Below are positions 18,848-27,793 of a stretch of 64,000 nt of DNA, piece after piece. The DNA lies in contig NZ_CP037922.1 in assembly GCF_004355185.1 (NCBI RefSeq), forward strand, positions 3,318,001 through 3,382,000, written 5' to 3'. Both the position numbers and the translations under genes were made by a program. The notes under the pieces were generated by a model, which was not told where the DNA came from, did no database searches, and saw only the letters and a list, made by a program, of their open reading frames with translations. Every line of letters starts with the position of its first letter. Positions within the stretch are counted from its first letter, which is position 1. This DNA is from Hymenobacter radiodurans (lineage in GTDB: Bacteria > Bacteroidota > Bacteroidia > Cytophagales > Hymenobacteraceae).

Positions 18848-20353
18848 TGCCATTAAGCGGGAGCGTAAACCAATGGAATCCGTCGCGGGCGATGAGCGCC
18901 TCCGCCACTTCCGGCCCCACGAGTCGGCCGAATAGTTGGGGAAGCTCTGGCTGGCCCTGCCCTGCCACGAGTTCAGGATAGGCATGAGCAAATCCCAGGC
19001 GGCTTCTACTTGGTCGCCGCGCATAAATAAGGTCTGGTCGCCCAGCATCGTATCCAGCAGCAAGGTTTCGTAGGCTTCCGGCGCCTGACTGGTGTAGGTT
19101 CCTTTGTAGTCGAACACCATATCTACGGTATTGAGCATCATGTCGAGACCGGGGCGCTTGGCCTGAACTTGTAATCGGATGCTCATTTCAGGCTGAATAC
19201 TGATAACCAGCCGATTTTGCTGCCAGCTTTCGGCGGTTTCAGGCGGAAAAACAAAGTGCGGAACGTCTCTGAACTGAATGGTAATGCTGGATGCTGAGCG
19301 GTGCATACGCTTGCCGGTGCGCACATAAAAGGGAACATCTTGCCAGCGCCAATTATCCACGAAGAACTTCACCGCGGCAAAGGTTTCGGTATTAGACTTT
19401 GGGTTAGCACCGGGCTCTTCCCGATAGCCGGGCACTTGTTCGCCCTGCATCCAGCCCGCCCCATACTGTCCGCGCACCGCCGATTCGCGAATGTCTTCTG
19501 GCGTAAACCGTCGCATCGCTCGCAGCACATCCACTTTGCGGTTGCGCACTTCATCGGCGGTAAAGTTGACGGGCGGCTCCATGGCTACTAAGCACAGCAG
19601 TTGCAGCAGATGGTTCTGAATCATGTCGCGCATGGCACCGGCGCCGTCGTAGTAGCCGCTGCGCTCGCCCACACCTAGCTGCTCGGTTACGGAAATCTGC
19701 ACGTGCTCGATGTAGTTGCGATTCCAAAGAGGCTCAAACAGGGCATTAGCAAAGCGGAAAGCCATAATATTCTGCACGGTTTCCTTGCCCAGATAATGGT
19801 CAATCCGGTAGATCTGGCGCTCGTCAAAAATATCGGACAACAGCTTGTTCAGCTCCCGCGACGATTCCAGATCGTGGCCAAAGGGCTTTTCGATAACAAT
19901 GCGCGTGCAGGTGGTATCGGAGGCGAGCTTGCTCTTGGCTAGATTGGAGGCGATAGTCGGGAAGAACTCGGGTGCCACGGCCAGGTAGTAAATCACGTTG
20001 GGCTGCACACTCCACTCCTTCTTGTACTCGTCGATGCGCTGGCCAAACTTTTTATAGGTAGCCGCATCCTTCACATCAGCCGCCTGATAAACGATATGCT
20101 GAGCAAACTCCTTCCACTTATCTTTATCGGCCTTACCACTGCGCGAAAACTGGTTGATGTCGTCCAGTAGCTTCGTGCGAAACTCCTCATCCGTTAAGGG
20201 CGTGCGGCCACTGCCGATAATGGCAAAGTGCTGGGGCAGCCAGCCATCCAGATATAGATGATAAAGCGCTGGCGTCAGTTTGCGGGCATTCAAATCTCCG
20301 GTGCCGCCGAAGATGACGAAGATAGTGGGCTGAGTTTCTTTGCTGGAGCTCAT
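18840..20353 (-). CDS. zwf: Glucose-6-phosphate 1-dehydrogenase, frameshifted near the 3' end
   Basis: This catalyses NADP-dependent oxidation of glucose-6-phosphate to 6-phosphogluconolactone. The N-terminal [15 protein letters not shown] binds cofactor, [13 protein letters not shown] is the active-site signature (about 185-197), and [20 protein letters not shown] follows. The C terminus should read [16 protein letters not shown] and stop at 18840, giving about 504 residues. As written, the frame shifts at 18913-18918 (two G followed by four C, where three G are expected) and runs through into pgl. The restored sequence matches family length and ending, so a sequencing error or a recent one-base deletion is likely. 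The order gnd-zwf-pgl suggests one operon. Confidence 0.9.
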
Positions 20354-20392
20354 GCGTAGGATGTAGCGAATAGGTTGATGAATGGCCGCAGC

Positions 20393-21898
20393 CTACTTGT
20401 TTGGAATGACTGGTTCCTCGGTTTTCTTTTCCGGGTCTTCCTGCACCGACTGTTTGTTGGCCGCGTCCTCATGCACTGGCGTCCACTGCGTATGGAACAC
20501 GCCTTCGTGCCCAATCAGCTCGTAGGTGTGGGCGCCGAAATAATCGCGCTGGGCCTGAATCAGATTGGAGGGCAGGCGGGCGCTACGGAACGATTCGAAG
20601 TAGCTGAGCGAAGCGGCATAAGCCGGCAAAGAAATGCCCCCCGCCACTGCTGCCGCTACTATTTCGCGGGTGCCAGGCACTGCTTGGTTTACTACAGTAG
20701 CTACCTGCGCATCAAGCAGCAGATGTTCTAACGCTGGGTTTTGCTGATACGCGTTGAATATGTCATTCAGAAAGCTGGAGCGAATGATACAGCCCCCACG
20801 CCATATCCTGGCAATGTCAGCCAGCTGCAGTCCGTAGTCGTAGGCAGTAGAGGCCTTGGCCAGCAAATGCATGCCTTGGGCATACGTAACGACCATGCTG
20901 AAGTAAAACGCCTGCTCCAAGTTGCTAAGAAAAGCCCCCCGATCGATGGCTACTGATGTAGTTGGTGCCGGATTGCTGTATAAAGTAGCCAGCTGTTCGC
21001 GCAGACCTTTGTATTTGGATAAGTTGCGCATGGCAACGGCCGTGTCAATGGTCGGGATGGGAACTTCCAGCTCCATGGCTACCTGCGAGGTCCACATACC
21101 CGTGCCTTTGGAGCGCGCTTCGTCCTTAATATCGTCGAGTAGCAGATGATCGGTGTGAGGCGCGCGGAAGACAAAGATATCTTTGGTAATATCCAACAGA
21201 AAGGACTGCAACCGACCCGCATTCCACTGCGCGAACACCTGACCAATAGCCTCGTTGTCGAGGCCTGCGCCTCGTTTCATCACCTCGTAGGTTTCGGCGA
21301 TTAGCTGCATCAACCCGTACTCGATACCGTTGTGCACCATCTTCACGAAGTGACCGGCAGCGCCGGGTCCGATGTACGTCACGCAGGGCTCATCATTCAC
21401 GCGGGCCGCAATGGCTTCAAACATGGGCTGCATTACTTGGTAAGCCTGTTTATCGCCGCCGGGCATCATGCTAGGGCCAAAGCGGGCCCCCTCTTCGCCA
21501 CCCGAAATACCCATGCCGAAGAAGTGGAATCCAGCCTCTTTCAGGAAAGCCGCGCGGCGCGTGGTGTCCGAGAAATGGGAGTTTCCGCCATCGATGATAA
21601 TGTCGCCGGGCGCCAGCAGGGGCCGCAGCTCTTCAATGACGCTGTCCACGATTTTGCCGGCCGGCACCAACAACATAATGGAGCGAGGCGTCTGGATGCT
21701 TTCGATAAACTGCGTCAGATCGGTAAAGCCCTGCACGGGCTTGCCCGCGCCTTCCTCGGCCAGCAGCGTTATTTTACTGGCGTCTTTATCGTAGCCCGCC
21801 ACGCCAAAGTTGTGGTCAGCGAGGTTCAGGAGTAGGTTGCGGCCCATGGTACCGAGGCCAATCATTCCAAACGAAAACTTAGTCGGCGTTGCGCTCAT
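20393..21898 (-). CDS. gnd: 6-phosphogluconate dehydrogenase, NADP-dependent, decarboxylating
   Basis: This oxidatively decarboxylates 6-phosphogluconate to ribulose-5-phosphate. The 501 residues carry the nucleotide-binding GMIGLGTMGRNLLLN (11-25), IIDGGNSHFSDT, the catalytic GISGGEEGARFGPSMMPGG and HFVKMVHNGIEYGLMQLIAE, plus the C-terminal IWRGGCIIRS. Its C terminus has a charged tail of about 25 residues (EDPEKKTEEP). It is the first gene of the gnd-zwf-pgl set, 39 bases upstream of zwf. Two motif copies (20636, 20934) fall within the gene, both followed by G rather than A. Confidence 0.95.
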   Translation of the reverse strand: MSATPTKFSFGMIGLGTMGRNLLLNLADHNFGVAGYDKDASKITLLAEEGAGKPVQGFTDLTQFIESIQTPRSIMLLVPAGKIVDSVIEELRPLLAPGDIIIDGGNSHFSDTTRRAAFLKEAGFHFFGMGISGGEEGARFGPSMMPGGDKQAYQVMQPMFEAIAARVNDEPCVTYIGPGAAGHFVKMVHNGIEYGLMQLIAETYEVMKRGAGLDNEAIGQVFAQWNAGRLQSFLLDITKDIFVFRAPHTDHLLLDDIKDEARSKGTGMWTSQVAMELEVPIPTIDTAVAMRNLSKYKGLREQLATLYSNPAPTTSVAIDRGAFLSNLEQAFYFSMVVTYAQGMHLLAKASTAYDYGLQLADIARIWRGGCIIRSSFLNDIFNAYQQNPALEHLLLDAQVATVVNQAVPGTREIVAAAVAGGISLPAYAASLSYFESFRSARLPSNLIQAQRDYFGAHTYELIGHEGVFHTQWTPVHEDAANKQSVQEDPEKKTEEPVIPNK

Positions 21899-22066
21899 TA
21901 TCTGTGCTTTTGGTGGTTAAGCTTGTCCTGCAGGCAGGTAAGTATAAGCGAAAGAAAGATTACTCGTAGCAGAAGCGCACCTCAGCCCTAGGGTTGGAGA
22001 TGCTATTCCACAGGAAGCAAACGGTACTTAGTGTCGAGCCGTTGTGACCAATCAGCAATTACTTGA

Positions 22067-22483
22067 TTAGTCCCAAATCAATACCAGCGTCCCCGTGATG
22101 ATAAGTGCAGCCCCTACTCCCGTTTGCCAGGTTAGCTTTTCGCCCAGAAACACGATAGAAAGCACGATTGCCAAGGCCACACTCAGCTTATCGACGGGCG
22201 CAACCTGCGACACCTTGCCCAGCTGCAAAGCCCGAAAATAGAAGATCCAGGAAAGACCCGTGGCCACCCCCGACAGCCCTAAAAACAACCAATTGGTGCG
22301 CGTAAGGGAATGCAACTGCCCCAGGCTGCCCCGCGCCACTACAATACCCCAGGCCAGCACCAACACAACCACCGTGCGCACGGCAGTAGCCAGATTAGAG
22401 TCGACTCCCTTGATTCCAACTTTGGCCAGCACGGCAGTAAGTGCCGCAAAAAGAGCGGACAGCAGGGCAAACATCCACCACAT
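22067..22483 (-). CDS. Single-domain EamA/DMT-type permease
   Basis: This small inner-membrane protein of about 138 residues has four to five hydrophobic segments and consists of a single EamA domain. It ends with VAPVDKLSVALAIVLSIVFLG and ends in a further membrane helix. Typical EamA transporters have two such domains, so this one probably dimerises, as other half-size DMT members do. The substrate is unknown. The start at 22483 (MWWMFALLSALFA) is chosen; 22507 is possible. It lies in the gap between the pentose phosphate genes and a two-component pair, with no clear link to either. Confidence 0.75.
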   Translation of the reverse strand: MWWMFALLSALFAALTAVLAKVGIKGVDSNLATAVRTVVVLVLAWGIVVARGSLGQLHSLTRTNWLFLGLSGVATGLSWIFYFRALQLGKVSQVAPVDKLSVALAIVLSIVFLGEKLTWQTGVGAALIITGTLVLIWD

Positions 22484-22628
22484 AGCAGCACCCGAACAGA
22501 ATAACAAATCGTAAAACCTTCTTCTACGCGGACCCGCGCTGTCGGGTCACATCAAATTTGCCCCCCAGCTTTCTCTAAAGAATTCGTACGCAGCAAATGC
22601 CCTTCTATATGGCACTCAACGCGCGGAG

Positions 22629-23024
22629 TCAGGAGCGGCTTTCCAGCACCTGCGTACGAATGGCTTGCAGTTTCGGGCCGTCCAAGGGTTTATTTATCAC
22701 GCTGGCCACCAGACTGTATTCTTCTGCTTTCAGCTTGTCGGAGGGAGCCAGAGACGAGGTAAGAATATAGATGGAGCACCGCCCGGCCAGTTGAGCTTCT
22801 AGGGGTCTCAAGGCATCCAAAAAGTCCCAGCCGTTCATGATTGGCATATTCAGATCCAGAAAAACGACGTCTGGTACCTGGTTCGGCAGCGCATTCTGAA
22901 GGTAGTCGAGTGCTTCCTGGGGCAACTGAAAAGAGGTGATAGTATCGGTGAAGTTTTCTCGCTGCAATATTCTGGTGGTGAGAAATATGCTGATATAATC
23001 ATCGTCGATTAGGACTGTATGCAT
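22629..23024 (-). CDS. Single-domain CheY-like response regulator
   Basis: This 131-residue receiver-only protein has acidic residues in LIDDDY near the N terminus, the phosphoacceptor Asp in VVFLDLNMPIMNGW, a Thr/Ser in YILTSSL and the conserved Lys in INKPL. It lacks a DNA-binding domain, so it signals through protein partners or phosphotransfer. The start at 23024 (MHTVLIDDD) fits the domain; the longer frame overlaps the kinase gene. It follows the histidine kinase by 7 bases, so the two form a cognate pair. Confidence 0.88.
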   Translation of the reverse strand: MHTVLIDDDYISIFLTTRILQRENFTDTITSFQLPQEALDYLQNALPNQVPDVVFLDLNMPIMNGWDFLDALRPLEAQLAGRCSIYILTSSLAPSDKLKAEEYSLVASVINKPLDGPKLQAIRTQVLESRS

Positions 23025-23031
23025 AGCTACT

Positions 23032-24471
23032 TTAAGGCAAGTATAAAAAGAACTGCGTACCAGTTTCCACTTGGCTCTCAACCGCAATAGTGCCCCCCAT
23101 CGACTCGACGTGGGCTTTCACTAGGTACAAGCCCATGCCACGGCCCGCGGGCGTGGGATGAAAACGCTTGTAGAGCTTAAATACGTCGGCGCCCGCTTTC
23201 GCCTGATCGAAGCCCGAACCGTTGTCGGCAAAGGTGAGTTGGGCACCTCCTTCGGGATGTGGGCTGCCGGTAATAGTAACCACGAGCGCACGCTGCTGCG
23301 AGCGATATCGAATGGAATTAGAAAGCAGATTTAGAAAAATGCTGTAGATATAGGCTCGGTTGCCGTGCGTGTGCAAATCCTCCGAAAAATCGCGAATAAT
23401 TTGCCCCCCAGCCTGCTGCAGCGGCTCATTCATCTCCTGCAGCACCAAGTCCAGCACATCGGCAAGGCGTGTGGGCGCGGGCACATCGGCCACGTCCTGC
23501 TTGTCGCGCACGGTAAGAATGGTGTTCATATCCTGCAGCACCACATCGAGCTGCACGAGGCTGGTTTGCAAATGACTCAGCAGCGTGGCCTGGTCCGGAT
23601 CGGGGGCCATCAGAAGCTGTGATAAGCCCATAGCATTAGCCAAAGGCCCCCGCAGATTATGCGAAACGATGTACGTAAACTGTTGCAGATCCTGGTTTTG
23701 CCGGTGCAGATCCTGAGCTAGCTTTTCCTGGCTGGCTTGGGCTTCATGGCGCAGCGTAATGTCCGAGAAATACACGGACAATCCTTCTTCCGAAGGGAAA
23801 GCCTTGACTTCCAGCCACAGCTGCAGAGCAGCGTAATAGGCCTCAAAATGTACGGCTCGCCCCATTTCGAAGGCCTGATGATAGTGCTGGTAAAACTCGC
23901 CGCCAACCTCGTCTGGGAATAAGGCCCAGAGGTTTTTGCCCAGCGCCTGCTCACGGTCTACCTGCAGCAGGCGCTCTACTTCGCTATTTAGAAAAGTCAG
24001 GCGCCACTCCCGGTCAACTAGAAAAAGCGCGTCCGTGATGCTTTCAAAGATGGTGTTAAGCTTTCTGGCCTGCTGCTCAATCATTTGGTGAGACGCCGTT
24101 AAGTCCGTGATGTCGCGCGCAACCATGTGTACGCCTCTCACTACCCCATCCACCAGCAGCGGCACCTTCGAGACACTGAGCACTTTAGGCTCCGCACCCC
24201 TAAACTGTACCGCTACATCAAATTGTACCCGCGTACCCTGAAAAGCTTGGATCAGCTTCTCCCGGAACACAGGAATCAGCTCCGGCGGCAGAAAATCAGA
24301 AATGTCCTTACCCAGCACATCTGCTTTGGAGCAGTGCAAAAGCTGCAGAAAAGGCTCGTTTACATCCAGAATAACCCCATTTCGGTCCTGGAAAAGAATA
24401 AAGTCCAGATTGTTCTCAAATAGCGACCGAAACCTCTGTTCGCTATTTACAAACTGCGCACTCTCACTCAT
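23032..24471 (-). CDS. PAS-PAS sensor histidine kinase
   Basis: This 479-residue soluble kinase has two PAS domains (about 10-125 and 130-245), a dimerisation/phosphoacceptor segment YIVSHNLRGPLANAMGL with the predicted phospho-His (about 270), and an ATPase domain with FLNLLSNSIRYRS (N box), FADNGSGFD (G1) and GRGMGLYLVKAHVESMGG (G2). No membrane segments are evident, so it probably senses a cytoplasmic signal. It is coupled to the downstream CheY-like gene. Motif copies at 23092 and 23403 fall in the ATPase and the region before it. Confidence 0.9.
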   Translation of the reverse strand: MSESAQFVNSEQRFRSLFENNLDFILFQDRNGVILDVNEPFLQLLHCSKADVLGKDISDFLPPELIPVFREKLIQAFQGTRVQFDVAVQFRGAEPKVLSVSKVPLLVDGVVRGVHMVARDITDLTASHQMIEQQARKLNTIFESITDALFLVDREWRLTFLNSEVERLLQVDREQALGKNLWALFPDEVGGEFYQHYHQAFEMGRAVHFEAYYAALQLWLEVKAFPSEEGLSVYFSDITLRHEAQASQEKLAQDLHRQNQDLQQFTYIVSHNLRGPLANAMGLSQLLMAPDPDQATLLSHLQTSLVQLDVVLQDMNTILTVRDKQDVADVPAPTRLADVLDLVLQEMNEPLQQAGGQIIRDFSEDLHTHGNRAYIYSIFLNLLSNSIRYRSQQRALVVTITGSPHPEGGAQLTFADNGSGFDQAKAGADVFKLYKRFHPTPAGRGMGLYLVKAHVESMGGTIAVESQVETGTQFFLYLP

Positions 24472-24829
24472 AGAGGATTTGTGGATGACGTGGGCCCCTC
24501 TATGCCAGAGCGAGGCCGTTTGAAGACACTATCAGTCTTTTCAAGCGCATGAGCAACATGAATGCAGAGTACGCGCCGGGACCAGTAGAAGTTCGATTGT
24601 GAGGGTTAGCCGGCAAGCCTTAGGCAACGGAAATGGCGCCAGGAAATTCTCCTTTCCATTTGCTTAAAAACTACTCTGGGGGGCAAAATCGTGCTTTATT
24701 CAGTCGCCTCAAACAAGTCGGGGCGTTTCGGTTGTATTGGCTTGAATTTCCAGTTAGATTTCCTGCCCTTAGCGTTGCTTACTTATCTATTTTGCTTACG
24801 CCCAACAGGCGCTTTTCTGCAAGCTTCTC
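24472..24829. other. Intergenic region with one motif copy
   Basis: About 358 bases lie between the divergent kinase and the SpoIIAA-like gene. A reverse copy of the interspersed motif (CTCTGGGGGGCAAAATCG) is centred at 24681. No RNA or terminator was recognised. Confidence 0.5.
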
Positions 24830-25237
24830 ATGCCTCTTTCTATTCACTCTCTTTACTACGAAAACGCGGTCGGCCGCCTCTCAGAACACGCCGATGCGTA
24901 TGCCGTGGTGCAATACAAACCGGGCAAGCGCCAATTCAGCGATTTCAAAGCATTTCTTATCCACACAGGAAACCTCCTTACGCGTCGGGGCTGGACCCAT
25001 GTATTGACTGACCAGCGGGCTATGTCGCCCTTCACGGAGGAGGAGCGCGCTTTGATAAACCAGGAATGGATTCATAACGAGCAACGCAAAATCATTGCGG
25101 CCATTCTATTGCCCAATGATGTTTTTGCCCGCTTATCTTCCACGCAGATTATGCACGACGCCCGAGAAGGCAGCCTGTTCTATCATGTCTTTCATGACGA
25201 AGTAGCCGCTGCCGCCTGGTTGCGCCAGACGCGCTGA
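24830..25237 (+). CDS. SpoIIAA/STAS-like small protein
   Basis: This hypothetical protein of 135 residues has alternating strands and helices. The pattern (an N-terminal YxEN segment, a strand with a YKPGKRQ turn, a central ThVLTDQRAMSPFTEEE segment, and a C-terminal aromatic FHDEVAAAAWL) resembles the SpoIIAA-like/STAS domains common as stand-alone proteins in Hymenobacter. A paralogue with the same plan is at 60810-61214. No catalytic residues can be named. It has its own upstream gap and is followed after 65 bases by a T9SS gene. Confidence 0.6.
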   Translation: MPLSIHSLYYENAVGRLSEHADAYAVVQYKPGKRQFSDFKAFLIHTGNLLTRRGWTHVLTDQRAMSPFTEEERALINQEWIHNEQRKIIAAILLPNDVFARLSSTQIMHDAREGSLFYHVFHDEVAAAAWLRQTR

Positions 25238-25302
25238 GTTGAAACACTGACCCAAAGAGCGACCAAGCGGGAATAATATCTCAGACTTATAACCAGCGTC
25301 GT

Positions 25303-27102
25303 ATGGCAGCTAATCATTTCCCGCCGCGTCTGCGCTACCCTCAGCCTTGGTTGGCCTACTGGGCTTTCTTTTTAGTCCTGATGCTGCGGGCCACCACAGC
25401 GCAGGCCCAAGCGCCAACTTGGCAAATGGCCATGGCCGTTAGTCAGGCCGCCAGTAGCATCACATCCGTCAGGGCATCCGCTACGGATGCAAACGGCAAC
25501 GTGTTTTTGGTTGGCAATCTGTATGGCACCGCCACCTTCGGCGGCACTACTTTAACGAGTGCAGGCAACAACGACATCTTCGTAGCTAAGTGGAGTTCAG
25601 CTAGTAAAAGCTTCGTGTGGGCGCAGCGAGCTGGAGGAGCCGGATTCGGCAGCGACTACGCGACGGCAATTGCAGTGAGTGGCTCCAATATCTATATCGC
25701 CGGTGCGTTTCAGAGCCCGACGGTTGATTTTGGCAGCGTTACGCTCGCTAACTTCGATAACAGTACCAACACGGCCGATATAGTTGTGGCCAAGCTCGTT
25801 GATGCTGGCTCTAGCGGTAGTTTTGTGTGGGCGCAGCGGGCGGGTGGCGTGGGGGCCGATGAGGCTAAAACCTTAGCCATAAACGGCACGAGCATTTACG
25901 TGGGGGGCTTTTTTTCGAGTCCTACGGTCAGCTTCGGTAGTCTCAGCCTGACCCACGCGAATGCAGGCACCAAGGATATGTTCGTGGTGAAGCTGCGGGA
26001 TGAAGGCAGCAGCAGCAGTTTCGTGTGGGCACAACAGGCAGGCGGCGGCGGCGAAGACATAGCCGAAGGCTTGGCGGTAAGCGGCCAGAGTGTGTATGCC
26101 GTTGGCTCTTACACCAGCGCGGTAGCCCAATTTGGTGGCACTAGCCTCACTAATACCGTCGCCAATACCAGCATCAGCGCCGATGGATTCGTGGTGAAAA
26201 TTACCGATGCGGGCACTGCCGGCAGTTTCGCGTGGGCACTTCGCTGCGGTGGCGACCGGCTTGACTACGCCAACTCAATAGCCGCAAGCGGCACGAGCGT
26301 GTACGTGGGGGGCTTTTTTTCAAGCCCCACGGTCGGTTTCGGTAGCCTTAGCCTAACCAATGTGAGTGCCGGCACCTACGATATATTCGTGGCCAAAGTG
26401 ACCGACGCCGGCTCAGCGGCCAGCTTTATTTGGGCCCAGCAAGCGGGTGGGATAAAAAACGAATATCCATCGTCATTAGCAGTGAATGGGCGCAACATAT
26501 ACATGGCGGGCTACTTTCTAAGTGCTACGGCCGCTTTCGGGAGCACCTCCGTTAATAATCTTGATAACAGTACCAACACGGCCGATATAGTTGTGGCCAA
26601 GCTCGTTGATGCTGGCCCTAGCGGCAGCTTTGTCTGGAGTCAGCAGGCCGGCGGCTCAGACAGCGATATTGGTTGGGGGCTAGCGGTTGACGCGCAGGGT
26701 ATGAATGTATATGTGGTAGGCTCTGTCGTCGGAACCACAGCGAAGTTCGGCTCTCAACCTATTGCAGCGGCCGACAGCAGAAATCAGGTTGCTTATGTTG
26801 CCTCGTTGAGCGACAACACCATCCTAGGGTCAAGTTCTCCGGAGCAGCTTGCGGGCGTAAGCGTATACCCAAATCCGGCCCATAACACGGCGACCATTCG
26901 GCTACCACTAACACGCTACTCTGCTCGTGTGCGCTTTACTATTACCGATGGCCTAGGTAGAGTAGTACGAACCTGCCAGGCTGCCTCCCAAGCCAACAAT
27001 CTAGATTACCCACTTGATCTAATGGATTTATCCCCAGGGCTCTATGCCTTACGGGTACAGGCAGGCGCCGAGTCTTCTGTCTTGCGTTTAGTTATCGATT
27101 AG
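25303..27102 (+). CDS. T9SS-exported SBBP-type beta-propeller protein
   Basis: This 599-residue secreted protein has a signal peptide (to about residue 36, ending AQAQA), then repeats of about 60 residues of the form GTSIYVGGFFSSPTVxFGSLSLTN...FVWAQQAGG, characteristic of SBBP beta-propeller repeats. It closes with a T9SS sorting tail (GVSVYPNPAHNTATIRLPL to SSVLRLVID). It is probably cell-surface attached or released. Two repeats share an exact 54-base sequence (25756 and 26563). Two reverse motif copies (25902, 26307) encode the same VGGFFSSP segment in different repeats. The biological role is unknown. Confidence 0.85.
   Translation: MAANHFPPRLRYPQPWLAYWAFFLVLMLRATTAQAQAPTWQMAMAVSQAASSITSVRASATDANGNVFLVGNLYGTATFGGTTLTSAGNNDIFVAKWSSASKSFVWAQRAGGAGFGSDYATAIAVSGSNIYIAGAFQSPTVDFGSVTLANFDNSTNTADIVVAKLVDAGSSGSFVWAQRAGGVGADEAKTLAINGTSIYVGGFFSSPTVSFGSLSLTHANAGTKDMFVVKLRDEGSSSSFVWAQQAGGGGEDIAEGLAVSGQSVYAVGSYTSAVAQFGGTSLTNTVANTSISADGFVVKITDAGTAGSFAWALRCGGDRLDYANSIAASGTSVYVGGFFSSPTVGFGSLSLTNVSAGTYDIFVAKVTDAGSAASFIWAQQAGGIKNEYPSSLAVNGRNIYMAGYFLSATAAFGSTSVNNLDNSTNTADIVVAKLVDAGPSGSFVWSQQAGGSDSDIGWGLAVDAQGMNVYVVGSVVGTTAKFGSQPIAAADSRNQVAYVASLSDNTILGSSSPEQLAGVSVYPNPAHNTATIRLPLTRYSARVRFTITDGLGRVVRTCQAASQANNLDYPLDLMDLSPGLYALRVQAGAESSVLRLVID
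25756..26616 (+). repeat. Exact 54-base direct repeat inside the SBBP gene
   Basis: 25756-25809 and 26563-26616 are identical, starting GATAACAGTACCAACACGGC and encoding DNSTNTADIVVAKLVDAG. Neighbouring repeats are diverged at DNA level, so this pair reflects recent duplication or gene conversion. Confidence 0.85.
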
Positions 27103-27284
27103 GTAGCAAAATCATCGCGGAGCAATTGGCACATCACTCCACAGGAGCACGATCTGACTATCAGCCAAGTACAGGCCGGCTGACTCTCGCCTCAGCCACC
27201 GAACAAATTGCCCCCCACCGCGGCTAGCTTCGTTAAGCTAATGAGTGTCACTCGCTAAGTCAGCACTTTTCCTACCTTGTGCCC

Positions 27285-27623
27285 ATGCACAAATCCATCT
27301 CGCTTGTAGTACTATCCGCCACTCTGGCGGGACTATACAGTTGCCAGCCTGGCCAACCCGTGACCTCTACCCCATCGCAGCAACCTGCCAATGCTAGTGC
27401 AGCAGCTTCCACCGAAGCGCAGGCCCGCGCTGCCGTTGCCCGCTTTGTAGAGCAGCAGCCCAATGCCGCCCTCTACCAGCTGGATTCGGCCCAGGCGCTT
27501 GAGGTTAATGACCACTGGCAAATATTAGTACCCCGCACCGACTGGGCCGGCCGCATGCCGAACAAAGCCGCCTTCGACGTAGACAAACAAACTGGCACTG
27601 TTAGTCCTCTTGCCGTGAAGTAG
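27285..27623 (+). CDS. Small putative lipoprotein
   Basis: This 112-residue protein has a basic-hydrophobic leader MHKSISLVVLSATLAGLYSCQ. The Cys at about residue 20 follows LYS, an imperfect lipobox, so export as a lipoprotein is likely but not certain. A Thr/Ser/Gln/Ala-rich linker follows, then a compact domain (ARAAVARFVEQQPNAALY, ending NKAAFDVDKQTGTVSPLAVK) that I do not recognise. The start at ATG 27285 is chosen over an upstream GTG at 27279. A motif copy (27210) lies in the gap upstream. Confidence 0.65.
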   Translation: MHKSISLVVLSATLAGLYSCQPGQPVTSTPSQQPANASAAASTEAQARAAVARFVEQQPNAALYQLDSAQALEVNDHWQILVPRTDWAGRMPNKAAFDVDKQTGTVSPLAVK

Positions 27624-27793
27624 AGGTGGCGTTTGCCCCAATTAGAGTTTATAGGTGAAGTAATTGGCTGGTCAGAGGCTACTGCCGTTGCCTAACAACT
27701 GGCGGTCCGGCGGAAAGCGGCTGGCAGGTCACTACAGGACGGTACGCTCCCCATGAACCTGCTTCTTTGGGCTCTCTAGCCTATTCTCCGCCT

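Noticed and set aside
18104..20353. A bifunctional Zwf-Pgl fusion enzyme
   Set aside because: The junction peptide is out of frame with both families. One added base restores a normal Zwf end and an overlapping pgl start.
25902..26313. Motif copies in the SBBP gene as independent evidence of selection
   Set aside because: They lie in repeated blades of one protein and could have been duplicated together, so they should be counted once.
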